64,000 nt of DNA from Bacteroidota bacterium (GCA_023432985.1 JAEZEQ010000002.1:27339-91338); one strand, 5' to 3'; shown: positions 1 to 8,992, numbered from the stretch's first letter. The notes: generated from the sequence alone by a model not told the origin. Numbers and translations are program-made.

Positions 1-7
1 AATATAA

Positions 8-15
8 TACATTTG
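8..15 (+). promoter_or_regulatory. -7 promoter element of the photolyase gene
   Basis: TACATTTG matches the Bacteroidetes -7 consensus TAnnTTTG, about 30 bases before the photolyase ATG. The matching -33 element would lie outside the window, so only half of the promoter is visible. Confidence 0.4.
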
Positions 16-46
16 ACACATTGATGGCATAATTCATATTCATTTT

Positions 47-1348
47 ATGGTATATTTTTGGTTTAGAAGAGATTTGCGTTTGGACGATAATATTGCCCTG
101 TATCACGCATTAAAAGCACATAAGCAAGTTCAATGTGTCTTTATTTTTGATCGGAATATTTTGGATAAACTGCCCTATAAAGATGATGCGCGACTGAGTT
201 TTGTATATCTTCAGATAGAGCGATTGAAAAAGGAATTAAAAGCCATGGGAAGCGATTTAATGGTGCTTGTGGGCAGGCCTGTGGATTGCTGGAAACAAAT
301 ACTAAAAGAGGGAGATGCGATTTATTTCAACAAAGATTACGAGCCCTATGCCTTGCAAAGAGATGGCGAACTGGCAGACTATATTAGGCAAGTAAATGGG
401 AAAATATTCCCATTTAAAGATCAGGTAATCTTCGAAGAAAAAGAAATCATGAGCCAGCAGCACAGCCCCTATACAGTCTACAGTCCCTATGCAAAAAAAT
501 GGATGCTTGAATGGGCGGCTAAAACCTTTGAAATAAAATCTATAAGGGGTATGGAATCCCATTTTTACAGGCATGATTCCATAAGCAAACTTCCGGGGAT
601 GGACGAATTGGGATTTACATTTAATTACAGTCCCTATTTTGAATGGAGTCCGAATATGGAAACCATTCAACACTATAAAGAAAGAAGAGATTTTCCGGGT
701 ATAGAAGAGGGCACATCGAAGATTGGTTTGCATTTGAGATTTGGTACCATAAGTATACGAAAATGGCTGAATCAGGTGTCGGGAATAAGCGAGACCTATG
801 TGAAGGAACTTATATGGAGAGAGTTTTTTATGCAGATATTATTTCATTTTCCTCAGAGTGCGGTGCGTTCCTTTAAACCTGAATATGATAGAATAGCCTG
901 GAGAAATGATGAGGTTGAATTTGGAAAATGGTGCAGGGGCGAAACGGGTATACCCATTGTGGATGCGGGGATGCGAGAATTAAATGAAAGTGGATATATG
1001 CATAATCGGATACGTATGATCGTAGCTTCTTTTTTATGTAAGAATTTACTGATTCATTGGTCTTGGGGAGCGCATTATTTTGCGGGTTTATTATTGGATT
1101 ATGAAGAGTCGTCTAATATTGGAAATTGGCAATGGGCGGCGGGGAGTGGTTGTGATGCAGCGCCTTATTTTAGAGTGTTTAATCCACAATTACAAGCCGA
1201 AAAATTTGATCCACACGCGCTTTATATCAAAAAATGGTGCCCCGAATATGATAGTCTTTCCTATCCAAATCCAATTGTCGATTTGAAAATGAGTAGGCAA
1301 AGAGCCATCGATACGTATAAAAAGGGATTGCAAGATAGGGCTGTGTGA
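47..1348 (+). CDS. phr: Deoxyribodipyrimidine photolyase (cryptochrome/photolyase family, class I)
   Basis: Light-driven repair of cyclobutane pyrimidine dimers, using FAD and an antenna chromophore. The 433 residues match the usual length. The N-terminus (FWFRRDLRLDDN) is the hallmark start of the alpha/beta antenna domain, occupying about the first 130 residues. The C-terminal half carries the FAD-domain signatures LHLRFGTIS, WREFF, VDAGMREL, HNRIRM and SGCDAAPYFRVFNP. The C-terminal block favours a class I CPD photolyase over a DASH cryptochrome, but a (6-4) enzyme cannot be excluded from motifs alone. The start is the first ATG after a good -7 element. No partner gene is visible at this window edge. 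Confidence 0.93.
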   Translation: MVYFWFRRDLRLDDNIALYHALKAHKQVQCVFIFDRNILDKLPYKDDARLSFVYLQIERLKKELKAMGSDLMVLVGRPVDCWKQILKEGDAIYFNKDYEPYALQRDGELADYIRQVNGKIFPFKDQVIFEEKEIMSQQHSPYTVYSPYAKKWMLEWAAKTFEIKSIRGMESHFYRHDSISKLPGMDELGFTFNYSPYFEWSPNMETIQHYKERRDFPGIEEGTSKIGLHLRFGTISIRKWLNQVSGISETYVKELIWREFFMQILFHFPQSAVRSFKPEYDRIAWRNDEVEFGKWCRGETGIPIVDAGMRELNESGYMHNRIRMIVASFLCKNLLIHWSWGAHYFAGLLLDYEESSNIGNWQWAAGSGCDAAPYFRVFNPQLQAEKFDPHALYIKKWCPEYDSLSYPNPIVDLKMSRQRAIDTYKKGLQDRAV

Positions 1349-1356
1349 ACTTAAGT

Positions 1357-1386
1357 TTTGCGAATTGTAGAGAAATGTTACTTTTG
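1357..1386 (+). promoter_or_regulatory. Promoter of the bifunctional nuclease gene
   Basis: TTTG (1357-1360), an 18-base spacer, then TACTTTTG (1379-1386). This fits the Bacteroidetes sigma-A form TTTG / TAnnTTTG. It lies between the photolyase stop and the next ATG at 1423. Confidence 0.6.
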
Positions 1387-1422
1387 TAAATAATTATAAT
1401 GTAAAAAAAACACCTATTTATC

Positions 1423-2031
1423 ATGGCAAAGCGCAAAGTTCCAGTTGAAGTAATCGGGTTAAATTACAGTTCGATTCATTCGGGAGCTTATGCCTTAGTA
1501 TTGAAAGAAAAAGGTGGAAACAGACGTTTGCCGATAATTATAGGCGGATTAGAAGCGCAGGCCATAGCCATAAAGCTCGAGAATTTAACCGTTCCCAGAC
1601 CGCTTACACACGATTTATTGCAGATGGTGGTAGATAATTTCGGAATCCGCATTACGGAGGTAATCATCTACGATTTCAGAGAATCAACCTTTCAGGCCAA
1701 AATGATTTGTGATGACGGTTTGAAGATAGTGGAATTGGAATGCCGTACCTCAGATGCGGTAGCCATGGCAGTGCGATTCAATTGTCCCATTTATACCTAT
1801 GAGTTTATATTATCTTCTGCTGGCATAGTGATGAATGAAGACGATGAACCGGAATCGGATAATTCGGATATATTTCCAAATGCTCCCGATATATTACCGT
1901 CCGAAAATGAGTTCGAACAAATGAGCAGAAACGAGTTGGAAGCTGCATTACAGAAAGCCATTGCCGAAGAAGCTTATGAAAGAGCTTCCCGCATTCAAAT
2001 GGAAATAGAAAGAAGAAAAAATAACGATTAA
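1423..2031 (+). CDS. Bifunctional nuclease family protein (DUF151) with C-terminal UvrB/UvrC motif
   Basis: A 202-residue protein. Residues from about 5 to 140 form the BFN/DUF151 domain (start VEVIGLNYSS, core LPIIIGGLEAQAIAIKLE, then RPLTHDLL). In the family this domain has been linked to RNase/DNase activity in plants and is very widespread in bacteria with unknown role. An acidic linker follows, then a UVR-type helical hairpin (about 165-200, ELEAALQKAIAEEAYERA) as found in UvrB, UvrC and Clp ATPases, which probably mediates protein contacts. It has its own promoter and is followed after 10 bases by the nucleoside transporter, so the two may be cotranscribed. Confidence 0.85.
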   Translation: MAKRKVPVEVIGLNYSSIHSGAYALVLKEKGGNRRLPIIIGGLEAQAIAIKLENLTVPRPLTHDLLQMVVDNFGIRITEVIIYDFRESTFQAKMICDDGLKIVELECRTSDAVAMAVRFNCPIYTYEFILSSAGIVMNEDDEPESDNSDIFPNAPDILPSENEFEQMSRNELEAALQKAIAEEAYERASRIQMEIERRKNND

Positions 2032-2041
2032 TTATTAGCAC

Positions 2042-3559
2042 ATGCTATTCTCCAAACGCCTAGGCATTTTCCTCTTATTCTTTTGTTTTTTTATACCGGT
2101 ATTTGGTCAGGATAGCTTGATATCTGCGGCAGATACGGCTTCTGTGCTGCCGGAAATTGGGATAGAGAATAGTCTGACTTCAGAACCTGCACCTCAATTG
2201 GGATTTCAGAAAACCGGCAGCGGTCCCGGATTTATGAGTTTTACCCGCGGTGTTTTAGGCTTGTTTACATGCATACTTATTGCCTTTTTAATCAGCAATA
2301 ATAAAAGACGAATCAATTGGCGCCTGGTGGGAATGGGAACACTCATTCAATTGCTCATAGGCTTTTTGATATTAAATCCATTTCAAATTCCATTTTTGGA
2401 TTGGGTGCGTTTGGCATTTGAATTTGTAGCCAAAGGGTTTACGAAGATTATCGGATTTTCGGATGCCGGTGTGGTATTCTTATTCGGCACCTTTGAATCG
2501 GGTCAAACCCTACTCGATCCGGCATTACTCACCTTTGCCATAAAAGTGATTCCGACTGTTATTTTCTTTAGTGCGTTGACCAGCGTCCTGTTTTATTTTG
2601 GGGTTTTGCAAAAGGTGGTTTATGTACTTGCCTGGATGTTGAAAAAATCGATGGGTTTAAGTGGGGCAGAGGCTTTGGCGGCTTCAGGAAATGTCTTTTT
2701 AGGTCAAACCGAAGCGCCTTTATTGGTGAAACCTTATATAGAAAAAATGACGCGCTCGGAATTACTTTGCCTGATGTCAGGGGGCATGGCTACTATTGCG
2801 GGGGGAGTACTGGCTGCATATATCGGATTTTTGGGTGGAGGAATTAAATCTCAGGAATTATTTTATGCGGTTCATCTCCTTACGGCCTCTGTGATGAGTG
2901 CTCCGGCAGCCATAGTTATTGCGAAAATTTTAGTGCCCGAGACAGAGCAGTTCGACAGAGATTTAAATTTAAGTAAAGAAAAACTGGGTTCTAATTTTTT
3001 AGATGCCATAAGCATAGGAACCACAGACGGATTGAAACTGGCCGTGAATGTAGCTGCTATGTTGCTTGTATTTACGGCATTGGTCGCATTTTTGAATTAT
3101 ATATTGCAAAATGGAATCGGTAGCATAAGTATGGGTGGGAGGAATTTGAATGATGTGTTTTACAGCATGTCGGGTGGAGCTTATTCGGGTTTTAATCTTC
3201 AGGCTTTATTAGGATATATTTGTTCGCCCATTGCCTGGCTAATCGGTGTACCCAAAGAAGATATATTGATAGTGGGTCAGTTATTGGGCGAAAAAACTGC
3301 CATAAATGAGTTTTATGCCTATACGCAAATGGGGAAACTGAAAAATGCCAACTTATTTACCTATGAAAAATCGCTTATTATGTCAACCTATGTTTTATGT
3401 GGCTTTTCGAATTTTGCATCCATTGGAATTCAAATCGGAGGCATAGGCGCTTTGGCTCCGGGTAAACGTTCGGAATTGGCTGCATTAGGTTTCAGGGCTA
3501 TGATCGGTGGCACATTGGCTTGTTTAATGACCGCCTCTGTGGCCGGAATGTTTTATTAA
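2042..3559 (+). CDS. Na+-dependent concentrative nucleoside transporter (CNT/NupC family)
   Basis: Inner-membrane sodium/nucleoside symporter, 505 residues. Family motifs are clear: FGTFESGQTLLDP, then FLGQTEAPLLVKPYI with the QTE triad that contacts nucleoside in characterised CNTs, and the conserved C-terminal block CGFSNFASIGIQIGGIGAL. Unusually for the family, the protein begins with what looks like a cleavable signal peptide (about residues 1-22, ending VFGQ) and a roughly 50-residue polar segment before the first core membrane helix. It starts 10 bases after the BFN stop. Nucleoside salvage also features later in the window (cytidine deaminase), but the genes are not linked. Confidence 0.92.
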   Translation: MLFSKRLGIFLLFFCFFIPVFGQDSLISAADTASVLPEIGIENSLTSEPAPQLGFQKTGSGPGFMSFTRGVLGLFTCILIAFLISNNKRRINWRLVGMGTLIQLLIGFLILNPFQIPFLDWVRLAFEFVAKGFTKIIGFSDAGVVFLFGTFESGQTLLDPALLTFAIKVIPTVIFFSALTSVLFYFGVLQKVVYVLAWMLKKSMGLSGAEALAASGNVFLGQTEAPLLVKPYIEKMTRSELLCLMSGGMATIAGGVLAAYIGFLGGGIKSQELFYAVHLLTASVMSAPAAIVIAKILVPETEQFDRDLNLSKEKLGSNFLDAISIGTTDGLKLAVNVAAMLLVFTALVAFLNYILQNGIGSISMGGRNLNDVFYSMSGGAYSGFNLQALLGYICSPIAWLIGVPKEDILIVGQLLGEKTAINEFYAYTQMGKLKNANLFTYEKSLIMSTYVLCGFSNFASIGIQIGGIGALAPGKRSELAALGFRAMIGGTLACLMTASVAGMFY

Positions 3560-3643
3560 AAATCTCATTTATTTCTTTATTTCCATTCGATAAAAAAGTT
3601 TGCATAGCTAGCTATAACTTAATTTTTTATTGCATCTTTCGCT

Positions 3644-4006
3644 ATGAATAAGCAGGAAACCGGCCGTTTTGGAGAAGACCTGGCCGCCGATTATTTAGAG
3701 AAAGAGGGTTATATAATTCAGGAAAGAAATTGGAGAAGCGGGCACCTGGAAGTAGATATTATTGCCCGTAAGGATAATATTTGGGTATTTGTGGAAGTGA
3801 AAACCCGCAGTTCGGATTTATTTGGAAATCCGGAATTGGCTGTCGATAAAGATAAAATGAAAAAAATATTGCGTGCTGCTGAGGCTTATTGCGAAGGAAG
3901 AGAGGAAGATATAGATCTGCGTTTTGATATTATTTCTGTGATACCCGGCGATGTGGTTCAGATGAAGCATTTAGAAAATGCTTTTGATGCACTTGGATTA
4001 TCCTGA
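3644..4006 (+). CDS. YraN family endonuclease-like protein (UPF0102)
   Basis: 120 residues, the normal size for this family of Holliday-junction-resolvase-like PD-(D/E)xK proteins. The nuclease core is visible: GEDLAADYLE near the start, GHLEVDIIARK, then VFVEVKTRSS, giving the Asp and the E-x-K triad. Biological role in bacteria is not firmly settled. It is followed after 37 bases by the alpha/beta hydrolase on the same strand, probably in one transcript ending at the terminator at 4881. Confidence 0.9.
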   Translation: MNKQETGRFGEDLAADYLEKEGYIIQERNWRSGHLEVDIIARKDNIWVFVEVKTRSSDLFGNPELAVDKDKMKKILRAAEAYCEGREEDIDLRFDIISVIPGDVVQMKHLENAFDALGLS

Positions 4007-4043
4007 TTGTATTCGTAGTATTGTACAAATCAATTTATATAGA

Positions 4044-4874
4044 ATGGAATCAGCAACATTTAAAAGTCGTGACGGACTTCAGCTTTCAGCTCTTTATCAC
4101 CCCACCGAAAACTCGAAATATGTTATCTGTATGGTGCATGGTATGGGCGAACATAAAGGCCGTTATGCACATGTTGCCGATTTCTTTATCCAAAAAGGAT
4201 ATTCCGTTGCGCTGTACGATCAAAGAGGTCATGGAGAATCAGGTGGAAAAAGAGGACATACACCCGGCTTAGATTTTATGCTCGATGATTTGGAAGATTT
4301 TATAAAAGAGCTTAGAGAATGGATGCCCGGAAAAGAAGTGATATTGTACGGACACAGTATGGGCGGAAATATTGTATTAAATTATGCATTGCGTCGTAAA
4401 CCCAATATCGCATTATTAATAGCCTCTTCACCTTATATACGTTTGGCTTTCGAACCACCGGCAATTAAATTGTTTTTAGCCAAAACGGTAGGCAAAATAT
4501 GGCCTACTTTATCTCAGAGAACCGGTTTAGATCCCTTGGCGATTAGTCGAGATCTGCAGGTTGTGGAAGCGTATAAGGCCGATAAATTGGTGCATGATTT
4601 TATTACCCCGGGCTTTTTTAATTCTGTGCATTTTAGCGGTGCCTATATAATGGAAAATTTTCATAAAATTCATGTGCCCTGTCTGCTATTTCACGGCACA
4701 GAAGATAATCTCACCAATTCGGCTGCAACTACAGAGGTAGCCGGTAAATCAGGCGGGAAAGCGCATTTGAAATTGTGGACCGGATTGTATCATGAATGCC
4801 ATAATGAACCGGAAAAAGAGCAGGTACTCAACTATGTAATCGATTGGATTGATAAAGAAGTAAACAAAAAATAA
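4044..4874 (+). CDS. Alpha/beta hydrolase, monoacylglycerol-lipase-like (Hydrolase_4 / S33)
   Basis: 276 residues, predicted cytosolic serine hydrolase. The oxyanion-side motif VHGMGEHKGRY, nucleophile elbow YGHSMGGN, an Asp in GTEDNLTN and a His in GLYHECHNEP give a complete Ser-Asp-His triad in the monoglyceride lipase arrangement. An open frame extends upstream to 3978 inside yraN, but the ATG at 4044 (MESATFKSRDG) gives the normal family N-terminus and does not overlap. Substrate is inferred from family resemblance only; lysophospholipase or esterase is equally possible. Confidence 0.87.
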   Translation: MESATFKSRDGLQLSALYHPTENSKYVICMVHGMGEHKGRYAHVADFFIQKGYSVALYDQRGHGESGGKRGHTPGLDFMLDDLEDFIKELREWMPGKEVILYGHSMGGNIVLNYALRRKPNIALLIASSPYIRLAFEPPAIKLFLAKTVGKIWPTLSQRTGLDPLAISRDLQVVEAYKADKLVHDFITPGFFNSVHFSGAYIMENFHKIHVPCLLFHGTEDNLTNSAATTEVAGKSGGKAHLKLWTGLYHECHNEPEKEQVLNYVIDWIDKEVNKK

Positions 4875-4880
4875 ATAAAA

Positions 4881-4909
4881 AAGCTGCCCGAATAAGGCAG
4901 CTTTTTTTT
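4881..4909 (+). terminator. Rho-independent terminator after the alpha/beta hydrolase
   Basis: AAGCTGCC (4881-4888), loop CGAATAA, GGCAGCTT (4896-4903), continuing into a run of T to 4909. It sits between the hydrolase and the oppositely oriented tRNA-Cys. Confidence 0.85.
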
Positions 4910-4910
4910 G

Positions 4911-4981
4911 AGGTATCGAGCGGATTCGAACCGCTGTAGCAGGTTTTGCAGACCTGAGCCTAGCCGCTCGGCCACGATACC
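4911..4981 (-). tRNA. tRNA-Cys (anticodon GCA)
   Basis: Read on the minus strand the 71 bases give an acceptor stem GGTATCG / CGATACC, a T-loop with GGTTCGAATCC, and the anticodon loop CTGCAAA within the stem CAGGT/ACCTG region, so the anticodon is GCA (cysteine). The discriminator base is T (on the minus strand) and CCA is not encoded. A full promoter lies just upstream at 4993-5024. It is a single isolated tRNA gene with no integrase or repeat beside it. Confidence 0.93.
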
Positions 4982-4992
4982 CTTTCTGTTGG

Positions 4993-5024
4993 CAAATATA
5001 ACATTAGTTCGATGAATAGCCAAA
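4993..5024 (-). promoter_or_regulatory. Promoter of tRNA-Cys
   Basis: On the minus strand TTTG (5024-5021), a 20-base spacer, then TATATTTG (5000-4993). The expected start is a few bases before the tRNA 5' end at 4981, giving a very short leader. Confidence 0.65.
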
Positions 5025-5073
5025 AATTGAAATAAAAATGATAGATCCCTATTTCCTTTTTTGTATAGTAGAC

Positions 5074-5436
5074 TTATAATGAAGAACAAAGTTCTACCGC
5101 CACATAGGCTAAATCGGCATTATCTATAGGTGGATGCAGCTTTTCGATGCGAATTTTCCAATCCACGGCCTCCGGAAAATCATGCTCTAAACGTCTTAAA
5201 ATCTTCGCCGCCAAATGCTCTAATAATTTAACCGGTGTTCCCATTATTTCATGCACTACGGCATAAACGCGCGTATAATCGATGCTATGGGTCAAATCAT
5301 CACTAAGTGCGGCCTGCATGCTATTGTATCGAAACGAAATATGTACCACAAAATCATTCCCGTTGATTTGCTCTTCGGGATAACATCCGTGAAAAGCACG
5401 AAACTTCATTTGGTGGAGTATAATGCGGCTTTGCAT
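5074..5436 (-). CDS. folB: Dihydroneopterin aldolase
   Basis: Cleaves 7,8-dihydroneopterin to 6-hydroxymethyl-7,8-dihydropterin and glycolaldehyde in folate synthesis. At 120 residues it is full length. Visible family features are the N-terminal FRAFHGCYPEE with the conserved Glu, the substrate-binding LLEHLA and the lysine of KIRIEKLHPPI. It starts 2 bases after the gltX stop on the same strand, so it is translated from the gltX message; linkage of gltX and folB says nothing obvious about joint function. Confidence 0.92.
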   Translation of the reverse strand: MQSRIILHQMKFRAFHGCYPEEQINGNDFVVHISFRYNSMQAALSDDLTHSIDYTRVYAVVHEIMGTPVKLLEHLAAKILRRLEHDFPEAVDWKIRIEKLHPPIDNADLAYVAVELCSSL

Positions 5437-5438
5437 AA

Positions 5439-6974
5439 TTAAGAGAATAAATTTTCGAAACGTGCAAAATTGTTTTTCAATCGCAATACACTTTCATCCT
5501 TACCTAAAAGTGCCACAATATCGAAAATACCCGGACCTGCGCTTTCTCCACTCAACAAAATACGATATATAGGCATAATGGCACCAAATCCGATTTTTTG
5601 CTCTTCCAGCCAAGCTTTGGTTTCCTTTTCCATTTCGGCCGGATTATCGCCGTGTCTTTCTGTGAGCTCTATTAAGCCGGATAAATGCTGCTTGCTCTCG
5701 GGTTTTATTTTTTTCTTTAAAGTGTTTTCGTCAAATTGTTCGGGTGCTTTAAAAAGGAAATGACCCAAATTCACCAAATCCGAAGCAAAAGATGCCCGTT
5801 CTTTCATAAGTCCGCACACAGAGGCCAAATAAGCATCGGATACAGAATAGCCATGTGCTTCGGCATAAGGCTTGGCTTCTTTGGCCAATTCTTCATTGCT
5901 TTTGGATCTTAAATATTGCTGATTGAACCAGGTCGCTTTTTCAAAATCGAATTTTGCCCCGGACTTACTTACGCGCTCTAAACTGAATTGTGCACATAGT
6001 TCATCGAGGGAAAATATTTCCTGATTTTCTTCCGGATGCCAACCCAATAAAGCCAAAAAGTTAATCACCGCTTCTTTAAAATATCCGCGCTCTCTATAAC
6101 CACTGGATATTTCGCCCGAAGTTTGATCTTTCCACTCGAGTGGAAATACGGGGAATCCCAATCTATCTCCGTCTCTTTTGCTTAATTTCCCATTTCCGTC
6201 GGGTTTTAAAATTAAAGGTAAATGCGCAAAACGAGGCATTTCCTTTTCCCAACCTAAAGCCTGATACAATAAGACGTGCAGAGGAGCTGAGGGAAGCCAT
6301 TCTTCACCTCGGATTACATGCGTAATCTGCATCAAATAATCGTCTACTATATTGGCCAGATGATAGGTGGGCATACCATCGGATTTGAAAAGCACTTTGT
6401 CGTCGAGGTTTGCGGTGTTAACAACCACCATGCCGCGGATTATATCGTCCAGCTTCACATCCTCGTTGCGGGGTATTTTGAAACGAATGACGTAGGGCTC
6501 GCCGGCATCCAACTTTGCTTTCACGACATCGGCAGGTAAATTGAGCGAGTTTTTCATGCTTGTGCGCGTAATCTGATTATAGGCCGGTGCATTATTTCCC
6601 GATTTAATCAAACGCTGGCGCATATCTTCCAGCTCTTCCGGTGTGTCAAAGGCATAATAGGCATGACCGGATTCGATCAATTGAAGCGCATAAGGATAAT
6701 ATAAGTCTTTGCGCTCACTCTGACGATAGGGCGCAAATGCACCTTCCTTACCCGGACCTTCGTCAAACATTATGCCCAACCATTTTAATGATTCTATAAT
6801 ATATTCTTCAGCGCCCGGCACAAAACGGCCCTGGTCGGTATCTTCAATGCGTAATAAAAAATCACCACCGTTTTTTTTTGCAAATAAATAATTGAACAAT
6901 GCAGTGCGAACCCCGCCTATATGAAGGGGACCGGTGGGACTGGGGGCAAATCGAACTCTGACTTTTCTTTCCAT
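5439..6974 (-). CDS. gltX: Glutamate--tRNA ligase
   Basis: Charges tRNA-Glu (and in many bacteria tRNA-Gln). 511 residues with the class I signatures: FAPSPTGPLHIGG (HIGH motif) at the N-terminus and KLSKRDG (KMSKS) in the middle, followed by the alpha-helical anticodon-binding region. An open frame extends to 7034, but the ATG at 6974 gives MERKVRVRFAPSPTG, the normal start, and the upstream codons overlap the -7 promoter element at 7002-7009. The gene heads a two-gene unit with folB. Confidence 0.95.
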   Translation of the reverse strand: MERKVRVRFAPSPTGPLHIGGVRTALFNYLFAKKNGGDFLLRIEDTDQGRFVPGAEEYIIESLKWLGIMFDEGPGKEGAFAPYRQSERKDLYYPYALQLIESGHAYYAFDTPEELEDMRQRLIKSGNNAPAYNQITRTSMKNSLNLPADVVKAKLDAGEPYVIRFKIPRNEDVKLDDIIRGMVVVNTANLDDKVLFKSDGMPTYHLANIVDDYLMQITHVIRGEEWLPSAPLHVLLYQALGWEKEMPRFAHLPLILKPDGNGKLSKRDGDRLGFPVFPLEWKDQTSGEISSGYRERGYFKEAVINFLALLGWHPEENQEIFSLDELCAQFSLERVSKSGAKFDFEKATWFNQQYLRSKSNEELAKEAKPYAEAHGYSVSDAYLASVCGLMKERASFASDLVNLGHFLFKAPEQFDENTLKKKIKPESKQHLSGLIELTERHGDNPAEMEKETKAWLEEQKIGFGAIMPIYRILLSGESAGPGIFDIVALLGKDESVLRLKNNFARFENLFS

Positions 6975-7001
6975 GCTTCTTGATTGCTTGCTTTTAGGCT
7001 G

Positions 7002-7009
7002 CAAAGGTA
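7002..7009 (-). promoter_or_regulatory. -7 promoter element of gltX-folB
   Basis: TACCTTTG on the minus strand, 27 bases before the chosen gltX ATG. No convincing TTG is seen at the -33 position. The element supports the 6974 start rather than 7034. Confidence 0.5.
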
Positions 7010-7063
7010 ACAAAATGTCGACTTTATTTACCATATATTTCAGATTATGGCAAGGCCGAACAT

Positions 7064-7096
7064 AAAAAAAAGGTTGCCTGAATCAGACAACCTTTT
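7064..7096 (-). terminator. Terminator of the YceI lipoprotein gene
   Basis: Minus-strand hairpin with arms at 7084-7093 and 7071-7080 and a 3-base loop, followed by eight T. One pair is a G-U wobble on the minus strand but a C-A mismatch on the plus strand, which favours minus-strand transcription. Confidence 0.8.
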
Positions 7097-7117
7097 CATG
7101 TAATGAAAGCTGTTAAA

Positions 7118-7789
7118 TTATTCTACATTGCCTTTTAAGGTCAATGTAAATTCGATATCATCATTAATGATTTTATCAGCAACCAATTTGGGATCTAAGT
7201 CAGTAGTACCATATTTAATTCCGAAATCTTTACGGTTTACGGTAAAGCTTGCATTAGCCGTTACAGTGTTTTCGTCGGCTGTAACTTCAGCAGGAATTAC
7301 AATGTTTTTGGTAACATCTTTAATGGTCAAATTTCCTTCAATTTCGTAATTCGAAGCATCTTTTTTCGTTGCTTTGGTAATTTCGAATGTAGAAGTAGGG
7401 AAGGCAGGAACATTGAAGAAATCATTGGTTTCTTCGGGCTTACGCACACCTTTAAGGTGCGCTTCTAATGAAGATTTTCCGTTCTCTTCTGTTAAATCGG
7501 TCACGGTAATAGTATTCATGTCTATTACAAATTTACCTGCTGTAATGGTATCATTCTCCAGGTTTAATGTACCTTCTTGAATAGATACAGTACCTTCATG
7601 TCCGGGTCCTAATTTTTTCGAAATTTTCCAGCCAAGTGAAGATTCGCTTACATTTACCGCATAAGCTCTGCTTGTTTGAGATGCCTGAGCTACCTCTTGG
7701 GCTGCTGTAGCCGTACTTTCACTGTTTCCACAAGAACTGATTGCCATAACAGAGGCAGCAACAAATACGGGGATAATTAATTTTTTCAT
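7118..7789 (-). CDS. YceI family lipoprotein
   Basis: 223 residues. The first 20 residues are a lipoprotein signal ending ISSC, then a low-complexity Ser/Thr/Ala linker, then a YceI domain (about 45-223), a lipocalin-like barrel that binds polyisoprenoid-type molecules in characterised members. The barrel ends with a typical DDIEFTLTLKG strand. The ATG at 7789 was chosen over one at 7795 because it gives the usual MKK start. A second, signal-less YceI gene lies at 44602. Ligand is unknown here. Confidence 0.88.
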   Translation of the reverse strand: MKKLIIPVFVAASVMAISSCGNSESTATAAQEVAQASQTSRAYAVNVSESSLGWKISKKLGPGHEGTVSIQEGTLNLENDTITAGKFVIDMNTITVTDLTEENGKSSLEAHLKGVRKPEETNDFFNVPAFPTSTFEITKATKKDASNYEIEGNLTIKDVTKNIVIPAEVTADENTVTANASFTVNRKDFGIKYGTTDLDPKLVADKIINDDIEFTLTLKGNVE

Positions 7790-7939
7790 GATCATTTTTA
7801 ATTTTTAATGTATACAAATATCGTATTTTTAATTTTTAAAACGGAAGACATCTGGGGTTTTTACACTATAATCCATAAAAAATAATACAGGCTAAATTAA
7901 ACCTAAGCGAATTTTGAGAGTCTCATTTGTATAGAAGTC

Positions 7940-8443
7940 ATGACGGAAAAAGAAAAGAAAGAGATGTTTAATGCCTGGGTAGATGCACATAGCCCCATGC
8001 TCTATGCCACTATTTACCGAATGTTGGGCAATCACGAAGATTGTGATGATGTACTGCAAAATGTATTCCTGAAAGCCTGGAAATATATGGATAGCTTCAA
8101 AAATCAAAGCGCTGTTTCGACCTGGCTTTATCGAATTGCTATAAATGAATCGACCAATTGGCTGAACCGACATAGAAATAATCAGGTTCAAACTTTGTCG
8201 AATAATGAAAATGAAAACAAGTTGTCTGCTGAAGATTATGTCGATTTTCAGGCGGGTTTATCCAAATTCGAACAAGCAGTGCAAGAATTACCGGCCAAAC
8301 AAAAGGCGGTATTTATTATGCGTTTTTATGATGAATTGGCCTATGAACAAATAGAGCAAATTACGGGTACTACCGTGGGCGCACTAAAGGCTTCTTATTT
8401 CGCTGCCAAAAAAAAGATTGAAGATTTTTTAGATAATCATTAA
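7940..8443 (+). CDS. RNA polymerase sigma factor, ECF type
   Basis: 167 residues with region 2 (NHEDCDDVLQNVFLKAW, then STWLYRIAINES) that melts the promoter, and region 4 (LPAKQKAVFIMRFYDEL, AYEQIEQITG) that contacts the -35 region. Downstream on the same strand are a one-TM protein and a Spy-like periplasmic protein, the layout of envelope-stress ECF modules in Bacteroidota. I infer that the next gene is the membrane-bound anti-sigma factor. No clear TAnnTTTG box precedes it, which would fit autoregulation from its own promoter type. Confidence 0.93.
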   Translation: MTEKEKKEMFNAWVDAHSPMLYATIYRMLGNHEDCDDVLQNVFLKAWKYMDSFKNQSAVSTWLYRIAINESTNWLNRHRNNQVQTLSNNENENKLSAEDYVDFQAGLSKFEQAVQELPAKQKAVFIMRFYDELAYEQIEQITGTTVGALKASYFAAKKKIEDFLDNH

Positions 8444-8557
8444 ACCTTTTAAAATTTCAGCTGTCTAAAATTTTAGAGCGCACACTTTCAAAAATAGATA
8501 AGTTGTGTTTATACATTTTAAACCCTACGATTCCGCAAACAGAGAATAGTATATATT

Positions 8558-8992
8558 ATGAATTTTGAAGATAAATATAGAGATGAGAAAAAGCCGGTTA
8601 TCATGCCGGACGACTATACGCAGGAATTGAAATTAAAACTGCATAAGCGAATACGTAAATCGGCGTTGATTCGAGTGTTTAGTATATCCGGATTTTCGGC
8701 TGCCGCTGCTGTATTGATTGCGTTTTGGGTATGGAATAAGCAGACTCCTAATACAGAAATACGTGCTATAGCCTCAGATAATACGGTGCTTCAGTCGCAA
8801 AATGATACACAAATACCGGATAATATTATTTCCATGACCGATCAGGAAGCAGAATGGATACTCGATTATACCATGGATACTTCTCTGGCTGAAGTACAAT
8901 TTTCCAATGTGAAAATGGAAAAAAACTATTCCGATATCAGTTCGGACGCAATTTTGGAATATCTCTTAGAAGAAGAATTTTTTGAATTATAA
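8558..8992 (+). CDS. Single-pass membrane protein, putative anti-sigma factor
   Basis: 144 residues. A charged cytosolic N-terminus of about 35 residues is followed by one membrane helix (about 42-60, FSAAAAVLIAFWVW) and an acidic periplasmic part of about 80 residues. No zinc-binding HxxxCxxC motif is present, so it is not a ZAS-type anti-sigma. Position after an ECF sigma gene and before a Spy-like gene suggests an anti-sigma role; the sequence itself does not prove it. The 114-base gap from the sigma gene holds no clear terminator. Confidence 0.6.
   Translation: MNFEDKYRDEKKPVIMPDDYTQELKLKLHKRIRKSALIRVFSISGFSAAAAVLIAFWVWNKQTPNTEIRAIASDNTVLQSQNDTQIPDNIISMTDQEAEWILDYTMDTSLAEVQFSNVKMEKNYSDISSDAILEYLLEEEFFEL

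Noticed and set aside
302..733. 143-codon frame opposite the photolyase gene
   Set aside because: Shadow of the photolyase coding frame; no start signal or family resemblance.
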